NCBI RefSeq assembly: GCF_000931935.2
Contig: NZ_AZAC01000048.1
Coordinates: forward strand, 1-54,450
Direction: 5' to 3'
Origin: Dethiosulfatarculus sandiegensis
GTDB lineage: Bacteria > Desulfobacterota > Desulfarculia > Desulfarculales > Desulfarculaceae
Length of the DNA: 54,450 bases
Each line of letters begins with the position of its first letter. The first letter of the stretch is position 1. The position numbers were made by a program, and so were the translations under genes. Below are positions 1 through 8,727 of the stretch, piece after piece. The notes beneath the pieces are model-generated. The model had not been told where the DNA came from. It was given only the letters and a program-made list of their open reading frames with translations, and ran no database searches.

Positions 1-1
1 C

Positions 2-574
2 AGCTCGGCCTGGTGGGATGATGATAACGAGGAATACGAGCTGGAGATGAGCATGGATATCGGCGGCGACGCCAATCAGATGCGCATCTTCACCATCACC
101 AGTGTCAACGGCGCCGGTAATGTCATCGACTCCACCGCAACCGTGGGCTTTTTGGGCACCCTTTCCACCCGTTTGACCGGTACATCGGTGGTCGCAAACT
201 ACCTGGGCACCGATGAGGACGACGAGTGGGTCGAGGCCCAAAACGGCAGCGGCAACACCGATTGGGACGGCCGGGACATCCGCACCCAGTCCGCAGCCCA
301 GCTCGCCTTGGGTCAGCTGGAACAGGCCATAAACAACAAGGACGTCAAGCGCGCCGAGTTGGGAGCCTTTGCCAACCGGTTGGAGAACACCATCACCAAC
401 CTGCAGATCCAGGTGGAGAACCTGCAGGCCTCTGAGAGCCGCATCAGTGACGTGGATGTGGCGCATGAGATGACCGAGTTCACCAAAAACAACATACTCT
501 CCCAGGCAGCCACGGCCATGCTGGCCCAGGCCAACAGCCTGCCCCAGCTCGCCCTGAAGCTCCTGGGTGGATAA
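2..574 (+). CDS. fliC: flagellin, C-terminal part (gene starts before the window)
   Basis: Flagellin polymerises into the flagellar filament outside the cell. The reading frame is open from the first bases of the window, so the N-terminal D0/D1 helices are missing. The last ~95 residues form the conserved C-terminal flagellin domain (ENTITNLQ, ESRISDVDVA, MLAQANSLPQLAL) and end in LLGG. This end is almost the same as that of the complete flagellin gene that follows, and the part before it (NEEYEL, AQNGSGNTDWDG) also matches that gene, so the two are tandem paralogs. The protein is secreted by the flagellar export system and needs no signal peptide. Identity as flagellin is certain; the full length cannot be seen. 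Confidence 0.95.
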   Translation, partial: SSAWWDDDNEEYELEMSMDIGGDANQMRIFTITSVNGAGNVIDSTATVGFLGTLSTRLTGTSVVANYLGTDEDDEWVEAQNGSGNTDWDGRDIRTQSAAQLALGQLEQAINNKDVKRAELGAFANRLENTITNLQIQVENLQASESRISDVDVAHEMTEFTKNNILSQAATAMLAQANSLPQLALKLLGG

Positions 575-582
575 CAGAAAAA

Positions 583-736
583 AAGGCGCATAAACACGCC
601 TTGAAAGAATAAACGGGTTTTGAAAGTTACTAACAGTTCAAGGAAAAGCTGGAGACCAGGTTCCGGAACCATGGCCGGTTTCGGTCTCCGGGGTTCCTTG
701 AAGGGCATCGGGCAGGTCTCTATCTTCCCGATGCCC
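583..736 (+). other. intergenic hairpins between tandem flagellin genes
   Basis: Three inverted repeats follow the first flagellin stop codon. AAGGCG pairs with CGCCTT (583-588 / 597-602). GGAGACC pairs with GGTCTCC (651-657 / 683-689). GGGCATCGGG pairs with CCCGATGCCC (703-712 / 727-736). None is followed by a U-tract on the plus strand, so they do not look like classic intrinsic terminators. They may protect the 3' end of the flagellin mRNA or act in processing, which is inference. Confidence 0.4.
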
Positions 737-757
737 TCCCAAAAAAGGAGCTAATGA

Positions 758-793
758 ATGAAGCAAGTTTTACGGGCCGGTTATCAAGGATAG
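758..793 (+). CDS. possible 11-residue leader peptide upstream of flagellin
   Basis: An ATG at 758 lies 7 bases after a strong Shine-Dalgarno sequence (AAAAAAGGAG, ending at 750) and opens a frame of 11 codons (MKQVLRAGYQG) that stops at 791-793. A second ATG at 754 in another frame (spacing only 3) opens a 31-codon frame ending one base before the flagellin ATG. The flagellin gene has its own ribosome site (AAGGAGG) at 838-844. The strong unused-looking ribosome site is what suggests a translated leader. No homology is recognised and this could be chance. Confidence 0.2.
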   Translation: MKQVLRAGYQG

Positions 794-850
794 AACCGAC
801 CCATCCCCGCGCCAAGGGATTATGGCGCACACTTTCCAAGGAGGGTTAAC

Positions 851-2611
851 ATGAGTTTGGTCGTCAACCACAACCTGATGGCCATGAATGCAGCCAGAAA
901 CCTGTCGGCCACCTACGGCCGCCTGGCTGAATCAACGCAAAGGCTTTCTTCGGGCATGAGGGTCAACTCGGCGGCGGACGACGCAGCCGGATTGGCGATC
1001 CGCGAGATCATGCGGGCCGAAATAGCGGTCCTAAACCAGGGCATCAGAAACGCAAGTGATGCCATCAGCATGATCCAGACGGCTGAAGGAGCCATGAGCG
1101 TCATCGACGAAAAGCTGATCCGCATGAAGGAGCTGGCCGAGCAGGCGGCCACCGGCACCTACACCACGGCTCAGCGTGAAATCATCAACTCGGAATATCA
1201 GGCCATGGCGGCGGAGATCGATCGTATCGCCACCGCCACGGACTTCAACGGCGTTAAGCTCTTGGATGGCAGCCTGAGGGAGTCCCACGGAGGGTCAGGG
1301 CTTAAGATTCACTTTGGCACTGGAAACTCCTCGGATGAGGACTATTACTATGTCCAGATCGGAGATATGAGGGCCACCAAGGGCACCGGCCTCAGGGTGG
1401 GAAACTCCGATTTGAGGGACACCCTGCGCACCACGGCCCTTAATGTCAGTTCTCCGGATGACGTGATGCAGGACACGGCAAGCGCCACAGACGGCTTGTT
1501 CGGCATCCGTTTTGCCTCGGACTTTGATTCCGAGAGCCCGGGGAACGCAAACTGGGACGTCTACGGCTATGTGAACATAGACGCATCCAGGGACAGTTTG
1601 AACTCCATTGTGGCTGACATAAATAAAGGCAGGCAGGCTACCGGCACCTTGACCATGACCCAGCTTACCGGCGGTGGCAGCGCCACAGACGATATCTCCA
1701 CCCAGAGCCTGACCATAAACGGACAGATATTCACCTTTGCCACCGGTGCGGGCACCGGCACCTATAACGGCACCCTGGGCACCGGCGTGATCAACCTGAC
1801 CACCACCAACTACTCCGCCACCTCGGTTGCCTGGGATACTGCGGCCTTCTTGAACGCGCACTCGGCCAGCATTGGTGTGCGGGCCGTGAGCGACGGAAGC
1901 ACCTTGCACATGTTCGCCTCGGAATGGGGCGAGGGTGGAAACACAATTGAAACCGTCAGCGGCACCACGGCCATGGTCATGGGGCAAAAAACGCTGGAAC
2001 ACGGTGGCGAAGAGTTCATGACTTCCTCGGTCTACTATGATGAAAACAACGAGGAATATGAGCTCCAGATTCAGATGAACCACGGTGGTGAAGATTATCA
2101 GCTTCAGATATTCAACTTGACCACAATGAACGGCACCTCGGATATTGTGGGCGGCACCATTGCCGGCACCTCAATGGGCGGCACCTGGGGTGGTGTCTTG
2201 CCGATCAACGACGACCCCACCAGCGTGCTCTCCACCTACGGCAGTACAGACGAGGAGTCGGAGTGGATTCAGGCCCAGAACGGCAGCGGCAACACCGATT
2301 GGGACGGAGCCGATATTTTGACCCAGTCCGCGGCCCAGAAGGCCTTGGCCGGAATTGACCTGGCCATCAGAAAGAAGGACACGGCTCGCGCCAACTTGGG
2401 CGCCATCCAGAACCGGCTGGAGAACACCATCACCAACCTGCAGATTCAGGCTGAGAACCTGCAGGCCGCTGAAAGCCGCATCAGTGACGTTGATGTGGCC
2501 ACGGAAATGACCCAGTTCACCAGAAACAATATCCTGGCCCAGGCTGCCACGGCCATGCTGGCCCAGGCCAACAGCCTGCCCCAGTTGGCTTTACAGCTGC
2601 TCGGCGGCTAA
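851..2611 (+). CDS. fliC: flagellin
   Basis: Complete flagellin of 586 residues, the filament subunit, exported by the flagellar type III apparatus. The N-terminus has the classic D0/D1 sequence (SLVVNHNLMAMNAARNL, then LSSGMRVNSAADDAAGLAI at about 31-50) and the C-terminus ends in MLAQANSLPQLAL-QLLGG. The middle ~300 residues (about 180-480) form a large, Gly/Thr-rich variable D2/D3 region, longer than in minimal ~270-residue flagellins. The start is the ATG preceded by AAGGAGGGTTAAC. It is a tandem paralog of the partial gene upstream, and a strong terminator follows it, so each flagellin may be its own unit. No convincing sigma-28 or sigma-54 promoter could be assigned by eye. Confidence 0.97.
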   Translation: MSLVVNHNLMAMNAARNLSATYGRLAESTQRLSSGMRVNSAADDAAGLAIREIMRAEIAVLNQGIRNASDAISMIQTAEGAMSVIDEKLIRMKELAEQAATGTYTTAQREIINSEYQAMAAEIDRIATATDFNGVKLLDGSLRESHGGSGLKIHFGTGNSSDEDYYYVQIGDMRATKGTGLRVGNSDLRDTLRTTALNVSSPDDVMQDTASATDGLFGIRFASDFDSESPGNANWDVYGYVNIDASRDSLNSIVADINKGRQATGTLTMTQLTGGGSATDDISTQSLTINGQIFTFATGAGTGTYNGTLGTGVINLTTTNYSATSVAWDTAAFLNAHSASIGVRAVSDGSTLHMFASEWGEGGNTIETVSGTTAMVMGQKTLEHGGEEFMTSSVYYDENNEEYELQIQMNHGGEDYQLQIFNLTTMNGTSDIVGGTIAGTSMGGTWGGVLPINDDPTSVLSTYGSTDEESEWIQAQNGSGNTDWDGADILTQSAAQKALAGIDLAIRKKDTARANLGAIQNRLENTITNLQIQAENLQAAESRISDVDVATEMTQFTRNNILAQAATAMLAQANSLPQLALQLLGG

Positions 2612-2624
2612 CCTTTAAACTAAA

Positions 2625-2660
2625 AAACCGGCCTGATCCCCAAGGGATCGGGCCGGTTTT
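2625..2660 (+). terminator. intrinsic terminator of the flagellin gene
   Basis: A 16-bp stem with one G-U pair (arms 2625-2640 and 2644-2659), a 3-base loop and a TTTT run sit 13 bases after the flagellin stop codon. Because the stem begins with AAA it may also work in the opposite direction for selD. Confidence 0.85.
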
Positions 2661-2712
2661 AAACCGTTGTAAATACCGCCTGGCCGAAAGGTCGGCAGGC
2701 AGTCACACCCTA

Positions 2713-3756
2713 TTAAAAAGCCAGGGTGATCTGTCCCGGATGCTCGGTGGTGACGCTTCCTATCACTTCGGCCTTGATTCCCTGATCTTTGAGCCTGACA
2801 AGGGCCTTGTCCACCTTGTCCTGATCCACTCCGAACAAGAGCCCGCCGGATGTCTGGGCGTCGGCCAGAAGATCATAGCCGATTGTGTCGACTTCGCCTT
2901 TTAAGATAATTGATTTTTCGCAGAACTGACGATTGGCATGGCTGCCCAAAGGCACCAGACCCATGGAAGCCATTTCCTTGGCCTCCTCCAGAACCGGAAC
3001 CTGGGGCACATTGACCACGAGCCCCAACTTGGAAGCCTTTGCCATCTCCAGGGCATGTCCCAGAAGCCCGAAACCGGTCACATCAGTGGCTCCGCTCACC
3101 CCAAAGGCCTGCATCACCTCGGCGGCGGTCCGGTTGAGCTGGGTCATGAGCTCCACCGCCTTGGTCACCGCCTGGGGACTGGCCAGCCCAGCCTTTAGTG
3201 CGGTTGCTATCACCCCTGTGCCCAAAGGCTTGGTCAGAATAAGGACCTGATCGGCTTTCAGTCCGGCGTTGGTTGTGATTTTGTCCGGATGGACCAAGCC
3301 CGTGACGCTCAAACCGTATTTCAATTCCGGGTCCTCTACGGAATGGCCTCCGGCCAAAACCGCTCCCGCCTCATGGACCTTGTCCAGGCCGCCTTTCAAT
3401 ATTTCGGAAAAGACCTCCGGTTCATATTCCTTGACCGGAAAACAGCATATATTCATAGCCGTTATAGGCAGGCCGCCCATGGCGAAGACGTCACTTAGGG
3501 CGTTGGTGGCCGCTATCTGGCCAAAAAGGTAGGGATCATTCACTATGGGGGTGAAAAAATCCAGGGTTTGGATAAGGGCCAGATCGTCTGAAATCTGGTA
3601 AACTCCGGCGTCGTCGGCGGTGTCCGCGCCTACTAGAAGTCTGGGGTCTGTTTCAGGTTGCAACCCCACTAAAATTTTTGCTAGGTCACCCGGACCTACT
3701 TTTGCCGCTCAACCGGCGGCCCTGGCTTTTTCAGCCAGGTTCACATCTTGGCCCAT
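2713..3756 (-). CDS. selD: selenide, water dikinase, selenocysteine-containing (UGA at codon 16)
   Basis: SelD makes selenophosphate from selenide and ATP, the selenium donor for selenocysteine and selenouridine. The obvious open frame begins at a GTG at 3669, but that would lack the catalytic N-terminus. Reading upstream in the same frame from an ATG at 3756 (AGGG 9 bases before it) gives MGQDVNLAEKARAAG, then UGA (3711-3709), then AAKVGPGDL. This is the SelD active-site loop in which the residue after AAG is Cys or Sec. A SECIS-like hairpin follows the UGA at once. The protein is then 347 residues, the usual SelD size. ATP-binding AIRS features (DTADDAGVY, the GGHSVEDPEL stretch, GATDVTGFGLLGH) are present. 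It is the last gene of a minus-strand run with the HAD and creatininase-like genes. The tRNA-Sec gene at 45.4 kb supports Sec decoding. An automated call would truncate this gene. Confidence 0.93.
3682..3711 (-). promoter_or_regulatory. selenocysteine UGA and bacterial SECIS-like hairpin in selD
   Basis: The TGA at 3711-3709 is followed after 10 bases by a perfect 6-bp stem TAGGTC / GACCTA (3698-3693 / 3687-3682) with the 5-base loop CGGGT, which contains G residues as SelB-bound SECIS loops do. Distance from UGA to loop is about 16 bases, in the range known for bacterial SECIS elements. Confidence 0.75.
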
Positions 3757-3782
3757 TTTAGCTTTCCCTGTTTAAACAGTTC

Positions 3783-4256
3783 TCAGCTTCTTAGTGTAGC
3801 CAGAAGGCGTTTGGGGTGCAAAAATAGTTTTAACGCCTGTTCCGGGCTGGTAACCACTATATCAGCCGCATTCAAAAGGGGGGCGTATATTCCTTCCGGT
3901 CCCATGACGGCCACTCCCAGGCGGGCTGCTCTAAACATGGCTTGGTCATTGGCCCCGTTTCCCAAAACTGCGGTGTTTCTTCCCCCCAACGACTGGATTA
4001 GTTGTTCCTTTGCCTGGTTTTCCCGGCCTTTTGCAATGGTTGTTACCGCTATCTCATCGGAAAACAAAGATTTTGCAGTGCCGTGGGTGTCTGCCGTGAC
4101 TACATGGCAGTTGAAAAGTCCGCTCAACGCGCCTAAGGCCTTTTCAACACCGGCGGCGAGCGCCCCGTCCACACACAAAGTTCCGTTTAAATCCATAACC
4201 AGGTTTGTCAGTTCAAGCCTGCCAAATCCGGGAATATCCAAATTAAGTCCGGCCAT
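3783..4256 (-). CDS. small HAD-superfamily protein (soluble P-type ATPase-like)
   Basis: A cytoplasmic protein of 157 residues with the haloacid dehalogenase fold. The nucleophile motif is DLNGTL (residues ~22-27), the form seen in COG4087 soluble proteins and close to the P-type ATPase P-domain. Further HAD motifs are TADTHGT (threonine of motif II) and GNGANDQAMF (motif III/IV acid cluster). There is no cap domain. The Asp normally two residues after the nucleophile is Asn, so an ordinary phosphomonoesterase activity is doubtful. The start chosen is the ATG at 4256 (AGGATCTGGC-ATG), because the open frame further upstream shows no homology. It ends 26 bases before selD and is likely co-transcribed with it. 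Substrate unknown. Confidence 0.75.
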   Translation of the reverse strand: MAGLNLDIPGFGRLELTNLVMDLNGTLCVDGALAAGVEKALGALSGLFNCHVVTADTHGTAKSLFSDEIAVTTIAKGRENQAKEQLIQSLGGRNTAVLGNGANDQAMFRAARLGVAVMGPEGIYAPLLNAADIVVTSPEQALKLFLHPKRLLATLRS

Positions 4257-4432
4257 GCCAGATCCTGTTTTCCCCGGTCCTTTTTTTAAGCACCAGTAAA
4301 GAATACTATACACCCAAGTATTCTGTGTTCAACAGCCTTTGCTTGAGGCATTTGAAAAACCTGGAGCCGGCAAACAGCGTATCTTTCCGACAGTCAGTAC
4401 GCAAGCGTTACAGTAAGGCGGACCCTTTCCGG

Positions 4433-5146
4433 TTAGGCGGCTCTTTTTTCCAGGTCCTTTATGACCTTGACCAGGTTTTCGGCTTCCAGTTCAAAAATCT
4501 TCTCGCCTTTTTCGCGGCTGGCCTTGGTCGGGTCCCCCCAAACCCCGCCGGGCCAGTGGCCGACCTTATCCCTGACCAGGATAAAACGGGGGTAAGTGGG
4601 GTATTCCTCTTTGGCGGAACCCTTGACCAGTTCGGGCCAAAGGTGCATGGCCAGTGAGGTTTCCACTTCTCCGGCATGGGAATCGCCTTTGCACTCCAGA
4701 AACTCCGTTGCCTGGTCAAAGAGATCCAACACGCAGATTACCGCTATCTCCAGGTTGGTTTCCTTTAGCACTTCTTCGGCCGAATCCAAAAGAGCCGCCT
4801 GGTGGGTGCCCCCGGCGTGACCGGTGAGAATGGTCAGGGTTTTGATTCCTTGACCATAAAACCCTAGTGATATATCATGGATATTCATTTTCAGCGTATT
4901 TGCGCTTATGCCAACGGTGCCGGGATGCTGACTGGTGCTGCGGCAAAGGCCGTAGTTCAAAGGTGGTGCGACCAGGCAGGGGTGTAGTTCCGCTGTGCGC
5001 CGGGCGAGCATGGTGGCGTGCATGGCGTCAAGGCCCAAGGGCAGGTGGGGGCCATGCTGCTCAAGCACGCCCACCGGCAATATGGCGCTTTGGGTCTTGA
5101 TCAGCGCCCGGCTGAATTCCGGCATGGTTATATTCTGCAAAAACAA
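4433..5146 (-). CDS. creatininase-family amidohydrolase
   Basis: A protein of 237 residues of the creatinine amidohydrolase family, metal-dependent enzymes that open cyclic amides; the family also includes MftE-type peptidases and FAPy deformylases. Metal ligands are visible: EQHGPHLPLGLD (E, H, D at about 29-40), GHAGGTH (about 109-115) and HAGEVETS (His and Glu at about 157-163). The best ribosome site (GGAG, 7 bases before) points to a TTG start at 5146; the next choice is ATG 5125 without such a site. It is the first gene of the minus-strand run that continues into the HAD gene and selD. The true substrate cannot be read from the sequence, and family members are often misnamed creatininases. 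Confidence 0.8.
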   Translation of the reverse strand: MFLQNITMPEFSRALIKTQSAILPVGVLEQHGPHLPLGLDAMHATMLARRTAELHPCLVAPPLNYGLCRSTSQHPGTVGISANTLKMNIHDISLGFYGQGIKTLTILTGHAGGTHQAALLDSAEEVLKETNLEIAVICVLDLFDQATEFLECKGDSHAGEVETSLAMHLWPELVKGSAKEEYPTYPRFILVRDKVGHWPGGVWGDPTKASREKGEKIFELEAENLVKVIKDLEKRAA

Positions 5147-5271
5147 GGCACTTCTCCGTGTTTATAAAAGTTTCGCGCCTTTTGGGCGTGATAGTGTTTT
5201 GTTGAAGCCAATAGTAGGCTTGAGCCCTTGGTTCTGTCAAATCAGGATAAAGGGTTTATTAAGGATGCCGC

Positions 5272-7764
5272 ATGAATCGGCTTTTCCCCAGCATTGGCAG
5301 CAAAATGAGTTTGGGCGGCAGGTTTATCATGGCCCTTTTGGCGGCCGTGATTGCAGCCTGCCTGGCCTCAGGGGGGATCTATTGGTTTTTGTTGAAAAAG
5401 GGGGGGGCGTTCATCCCTTTGGAGCAGCGTCTCGCCAACCTCTCCCGGTTGGAAGAGATGTTGGCCGAGGCTGCCGCTAAAGGCGGCGATGCACTCGGAC
5501 ACCTGAAGTCCTCCCTTGACGCCCTGAAAAAATCTTCCCGGAAATTTCCCTATGATGATTTTCGCTTTTACACCCTGAATCCTGGCCGGAATAAGGATTC
5601 CTCAACCGGCTTGCCCGCAGGCCGGCTCAAACGGGAGCTTTTTGCCCGGGGTAAAGGCGTTATGCAGGCCAGGTTGGGGGATAAGGATTATTGGCTTGTA
5701 TTCACCACCCTGCCGGATACAAAAAATCTGCTGGTGGGGCAGATTTTATGCACGGCTTCAGCCGATGCTTTTTTTATGCATTTTTGGCTGGCTGGCTTGG
5801 GCGGAGTTTTCCTGCTTTGCCTGTTGGCCGTTTTTTGGGGCCGGATCTGGTGGCGAAGGCAGTTTGAAACGCCTGTTTACAGGCTTATCGCCCATGGCAG
5901 AATGGCGGCTGAGCGTGACCTGGTCTGGAAGGAGGGAGCAGGCCCCATGCCGCCGCCTTTGGACGGCCTGGTCCATGTCATGGCTCAAATGACCCAAAAG
6001 GCCAGGCGCATGATCAGCCTGGCCCTGACCAGCCAGGAGAGGTTTCAAAGGCTGTTTTTAGATTCAAGGGATGCGGCCTTTATTATCAATCCCGAGGGGT
6101 GTATAGAGGAAATCAATCCCGCCGGTGTTTCCATCTTCGGCTTTGAGAACCAAGAAGAACTTTTTGAACTGAAAAACACCCGTTGCCTGTTTGCCTCTGT
6201 CAAGGAGAGACGGGCTTATCTGGATATCTTGTATGAAAAAGGTTTTGTGCAGGACTTGCCGATCAGAATGAAGCGTAAAGACGGTGAATATTTTGATGCC
6301 TTGATCACAGCCACGGCTGGAGAAACCGGTGAGTCGCGCCTGGGTTTGGTGAAAGACGTCACCTTGATGAGGCGGGCCAATGAGTCGATCAGGCAAAGTG
6401 AAGAAAGATATCGCAGGCTTTTGGCCAATGCGCCGGACATGATCTGCAGGTGGTCTGTAAAAAGAGGCCGCTTTGATTTTGTCAGCGATGCTTCTTTGAC
6501 AATTTTGGGGTATGCACCTGAAGAAATAACCGCCTCCCCGGATTTGTTAAGAAAGTGCCTGCATCCGGATTGCCGGGATAAGGTGGTGGATCGCTGGAAA
6601 AAGGTGAGCAAAGGCCCGATGCATATAACCCATTCCCAAACATATCGGGTTATCCATAAATCAGGCGAGCTCCGTTGGGTCAGTGAGAGGACGACCCTTT
6701 TGCCGGATGAAGAGGGAAACGCCGATCTTATGGAAGGTCTGCTTACTGATGTTACCCTGCAGAAACAGATCGAGACCGCTTTGATTGAGGGAAATGTCAT
6801 GGTGGAGAAGACCCTGGCCGGCCTGCCGGTTCCGGTGATGGTGCTCGACAGGGAACATAAGGTGGTTCATTGGAATCGGGCCATGGCAAGCCTTACCAAT
6901 GTAAACGCAGACGAGGTGATCGGCACTAACGAGCATTGGAAACCCTTTTATAAAGAACCGAGGCCGGTTTTAGCTGATTTGATAATAGAAAAAAACTGGG
7001 ACGACATAGAAGAATACTACGGGAAAATGAGCCTCAAGCATTCAGACGTCACTGAAGGCGGGGTGAGTTGCGAGGGTTTTTTCCCGAATATGGGGGGACA
7101 AGACAGGCACCTTTATTTTCTGGCCGCCCCAATAAAAGACAACCAGGGCGCCATAGTGCGGGCCGTTGAAACGGTTGTGGATATCAGCGACCGCAAGCGC
7201 CTGGAGAATGAGCTGCTGCATCTTTCCATCACAGACGATCTGACCGGGCTTTTTAACCAGAGGTTTTTTTTCGCCACCTTGAACCGGGAGGTGGAATCCG
7301 CAGTGCGTTACAGCCAGTCCCTGGCCTTGATCCTTCTGGATCTTGATTTTTTCAAGCAATTTAACGACAGCTTCGGCCACCTGGGAGGTGATCGCGCTTT
7401 AAAGAAGGTGGGAGGGGTGCTGCAGAAAATGATCCGCACCACAGATCTGGCCTGCCGGTATGGGGGGGAGGAGTTTGTGATCCTTTTACCCAGGGCTGGT
7501 TATGAACAAAGTTTTTCCGTGGCCGAGAGGGTGCGTAAAGGTATTTCCAGGCTTGATTTCAAGTTGGGCGACTCCACGGACAATGCATCGGTCAAGTTGA
7601 CCGCCAGCTTTGGCATAGCGCTTTTTGAGGATGGAATGACCGGTCTGCAGCTTATGCAGCAGGCAGACGAGGCCATGTACCAGGCTAAAGAAAGAGGGCG
7701 TAACCGGATTGTCTTTTGGGGGGTGGGGGATATGCCCATCTTGCCTTTGGATAAAGACGACTAG
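5272..7764 (+). CDS. membrane-bound PAS-GGDEF diguanylate cyclase
   Basis: An inner-membrane sensor enzyme of 830 residues that should make cyclic di-GMP. Order: transmembrane helix 1 (about 17-41), a periplasmic part of ~130 residues, transmembrane helix 2 (about 172-194), a linker, three PAS-like domains (about 253-370, 376-500, 509-640) and a GGDEF domain (about 655-820). The active-site loop is GGEEF (731-735). An inhibitory I-site RTTD sits at 722-725, five residues before it, so product inhibition is expected. The GGDEF domain has the full set of landmarks (DDLTGLFNQRFF, LDLDFFKQFNDSFGHLGGD). No EAL or HD-GYP domain is present. It stands alone with its own terminator. The signal it senses is unknown. 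Confidence 0.92.
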   Translation: MNRLFPSIGSKMSLGGRFIMALLAAVIAACLASGGIYWFLLKKGGAFIPLEQRLANLSRLEEMLAEAAAKGGDALGHLKSSLDALKKSSRKFPYDDFRFYTLNPGRNKDSSTGLPAGRLKRELFARGKGVMQARLGDKDYWLVFTTLPDTKNLLVGQILCTASADAFFMHFWLAGLGGVFLLCLLAVFWGRIWWRRQFETPVYRLIAHGRMAAERDLVWKEGAGPMPPPLDGLVHVMAQMTQKARRMISLALTSQERFQRLFLDSRDAAFIINPEGCIEEINPAGVSIFGFENQEELFELKNTRCLFASVKERRAYLDILYEKGFVQDLPIRMKRKDGEYFDALITATAGETGESRLGLVKDVTLMRRANESIRQSEERYRRLLANAPDMICRWSVKRGRFDFVSDASLTILGYAPEEITASPDLLRKCLHPDCRDKVVDRWKKVSKGPMHITHSQTYRVIHKSGELRWVSERTTLLPDEEGNADLMEGLLTDVTLQKQIETALIEGNVMVEKTLAGLPVPVMVLDREHKVVHWNRAMASLTNVNADEVIGTNEHWKPFYKEPRPVLADLIIEKNWDDIEEYYGKMSLKHSDVTEGGVSCEGFFPNMGGQDRHLYFLAAPIKDNQGAIVRAVETVVDISDRKRLENELLHLSITDDLTGLFNQRFFFATLNREVESAVRYSQSLALILLDLDFFKQFNDSFGHLGGDRALKKVGGVLQKMIRTTDLACRYGGEEFVILLPRAGYEQSFSVAERVRKGISRLDFKLGDSTDNASVKLTASFGIALFEDGMTGLQLMQQADEAMYQAKERGRNRIVFWGVGDMPILPLDKDD

Positions 7765-7839
7765 GAGTCAATGAGCCTGAATTATCCACTGGTTTTTTAA
7801 TTAAAACGTTTTTGATTCCTGCGGAGCTGTTACTGAATC

Positions 7840-7885
7840 AAAAGGCCGTATTCTTGGGCATATGCCCGAAAATACGGCCTTTTTG
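7840..7885 (+). terminator. intrinsic terminator after the GGDEF gene
   Basis: A long stem (AAAAGGCCGTATT paired with AATACGGCCTTTTT, with an inner GGGC/GCCC helix) ends in TTTTT at 7880-7884. Its A-rich left arm also gives a U-run on the minus strand, so it may serve the convergent lipoprotein gene as well. Confidence 0.8.
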
Positions 7886-7912
7886 TATCTTGCGTCTATA
7901 AGGTGCGGTTTT

Positions 7913-8557
7913 TTAAGGCAGCAGGATGATGGTCATTTCCTCGCTACCCGGAGGTCCGGCCACCAAAAGCCGGGCCTTGTATTCCTGGTCTGCAAGAAAT
8001 GGGGTGCCGTCCGGCAGGTTTTTGGCAAAACGCAGGCTGAACAGTTTGTCCCAAGGGCTCCAGAAGGGGTATAAGACCTGGTTCAGGGGGGTGCGCTCCT
8101 TTATATAGCGAACATCAATGGGCTCTAAACGATCACCTTTTTTATTGACCAGATAGATTCTCCAGTCTGGTTTTTTTGCGTTCAGATCGTTCCATTCGCG
8201 GCTCGGCACATAGGCGCTCACCATCAGTTCAAAGGCCTGGTCAGCGGCCGCCATTTGATCTTGGAGGAGTTTTTCCTCTGCCCGGGCGGAAAGTGCAAAG
8301 GCCTGGGCCTGCCTTTTGACCATCGCCTCGCGCACCGCCTTGGTGAGGCTCAAGCTTTTGATCAGGATCTGGGTGGCAGGTCCGTGATAAACCGATCCCT
8401 TGCTTATAAAGGGGGTAATCGCCTCTTGGTATGTCTGGTCTTCAGGGCGCTTGGAGGGGTCGAACTCCTTGCCGAGCTCCTTTATTTTTGCGCACCCTGT
8501 GATTGCGATCAGGCCCGTCAGAACAAGCAGTAAAATCGGTCTGCAAAGAGGCTTCAT
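7913..8557 (-). CDS. uncharacterised lipoprotein
   Basis: A protein of 214 residues with a lipoprotein signal peptide: positively charged start MKPLCRP, a hydrophobic stretch and the lipobox ITGC, with the acceptor Cys at about 22. The start is the ATG at 8557 with AAGGAG 8 bases upstream; the open frame continues further but lacks a ribosome site. The mature part is charged and mostly helical with no family that I recognise. The repeated aromatic/proline segments near the C-terminus (LYPFWSPWDKLFSLRFA) suggest a folded periplasmic domain. It lies downstream of purB, separated by a hairpin, and probably has its own promoter. Function unknown. Confidence 0.75.
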   Translation of the reverse strand: MKPLCRPILLLVLTGLIAITGCAKIKELGKEFDPSKRPEDQTYQEAITPFISKGSVYHGPATQILIKSLSLTKAVREAMVKRQAQAFALSARAEEKLLQDQMAAADQAFELMVSAYVPSREWNDLNAKKPDWRIYLVNKKGDRLEPIDVRYIKERTPLNQVLYPFWSPWDKLFSLRFAKNLPDGTPFLADQEYKARLLVAGPPGSEEMTIILLP

Positions 8558-8594
8558 GAGCAGGACTCCTTGAACTCTTTTTTGTTTCAGCGTT

Positions 8595-8635
8595 AAAGGC
8601 CCCGGCAAGAGCATTACTTTTGCCAGGGCCTTTTT
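8595..8635. terminator. hairpin between purB and the lipoprotein gene
   Basis: AAAGGCCCCGGCAAGAG pairs with CTTTTGCCAGGGCCTTT (one bulge and some wobble). The plus strand has TTTTT after the stem and the minus strand only TTT. As both flanking genes are on the minus strand, it probably ends part of purB transcription weakly. Confidence 0.5.
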
Positions 8636-8727
8636 AACTTCGAAAAAAATTGGTAAGGCCCGTTTTTATACGGAAAAGGCCATGGATAGGGCCAATGCCG
8701 CAGCCCTATATCCGCCTCTGATTATGG

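Noticed and set aside
820..838. TGGCGC...TTCC stretch like a sigma-54 promoter before flagellin
   Set aside because: The -12 GC is missing and the element would lie too close to the ATG.
1295..2083. 262-codon minus-strand frame in the flagellin gene
   Set aside because: Low-complexity antisense of the variable flagellin region without recognisable domains or ribosome site.
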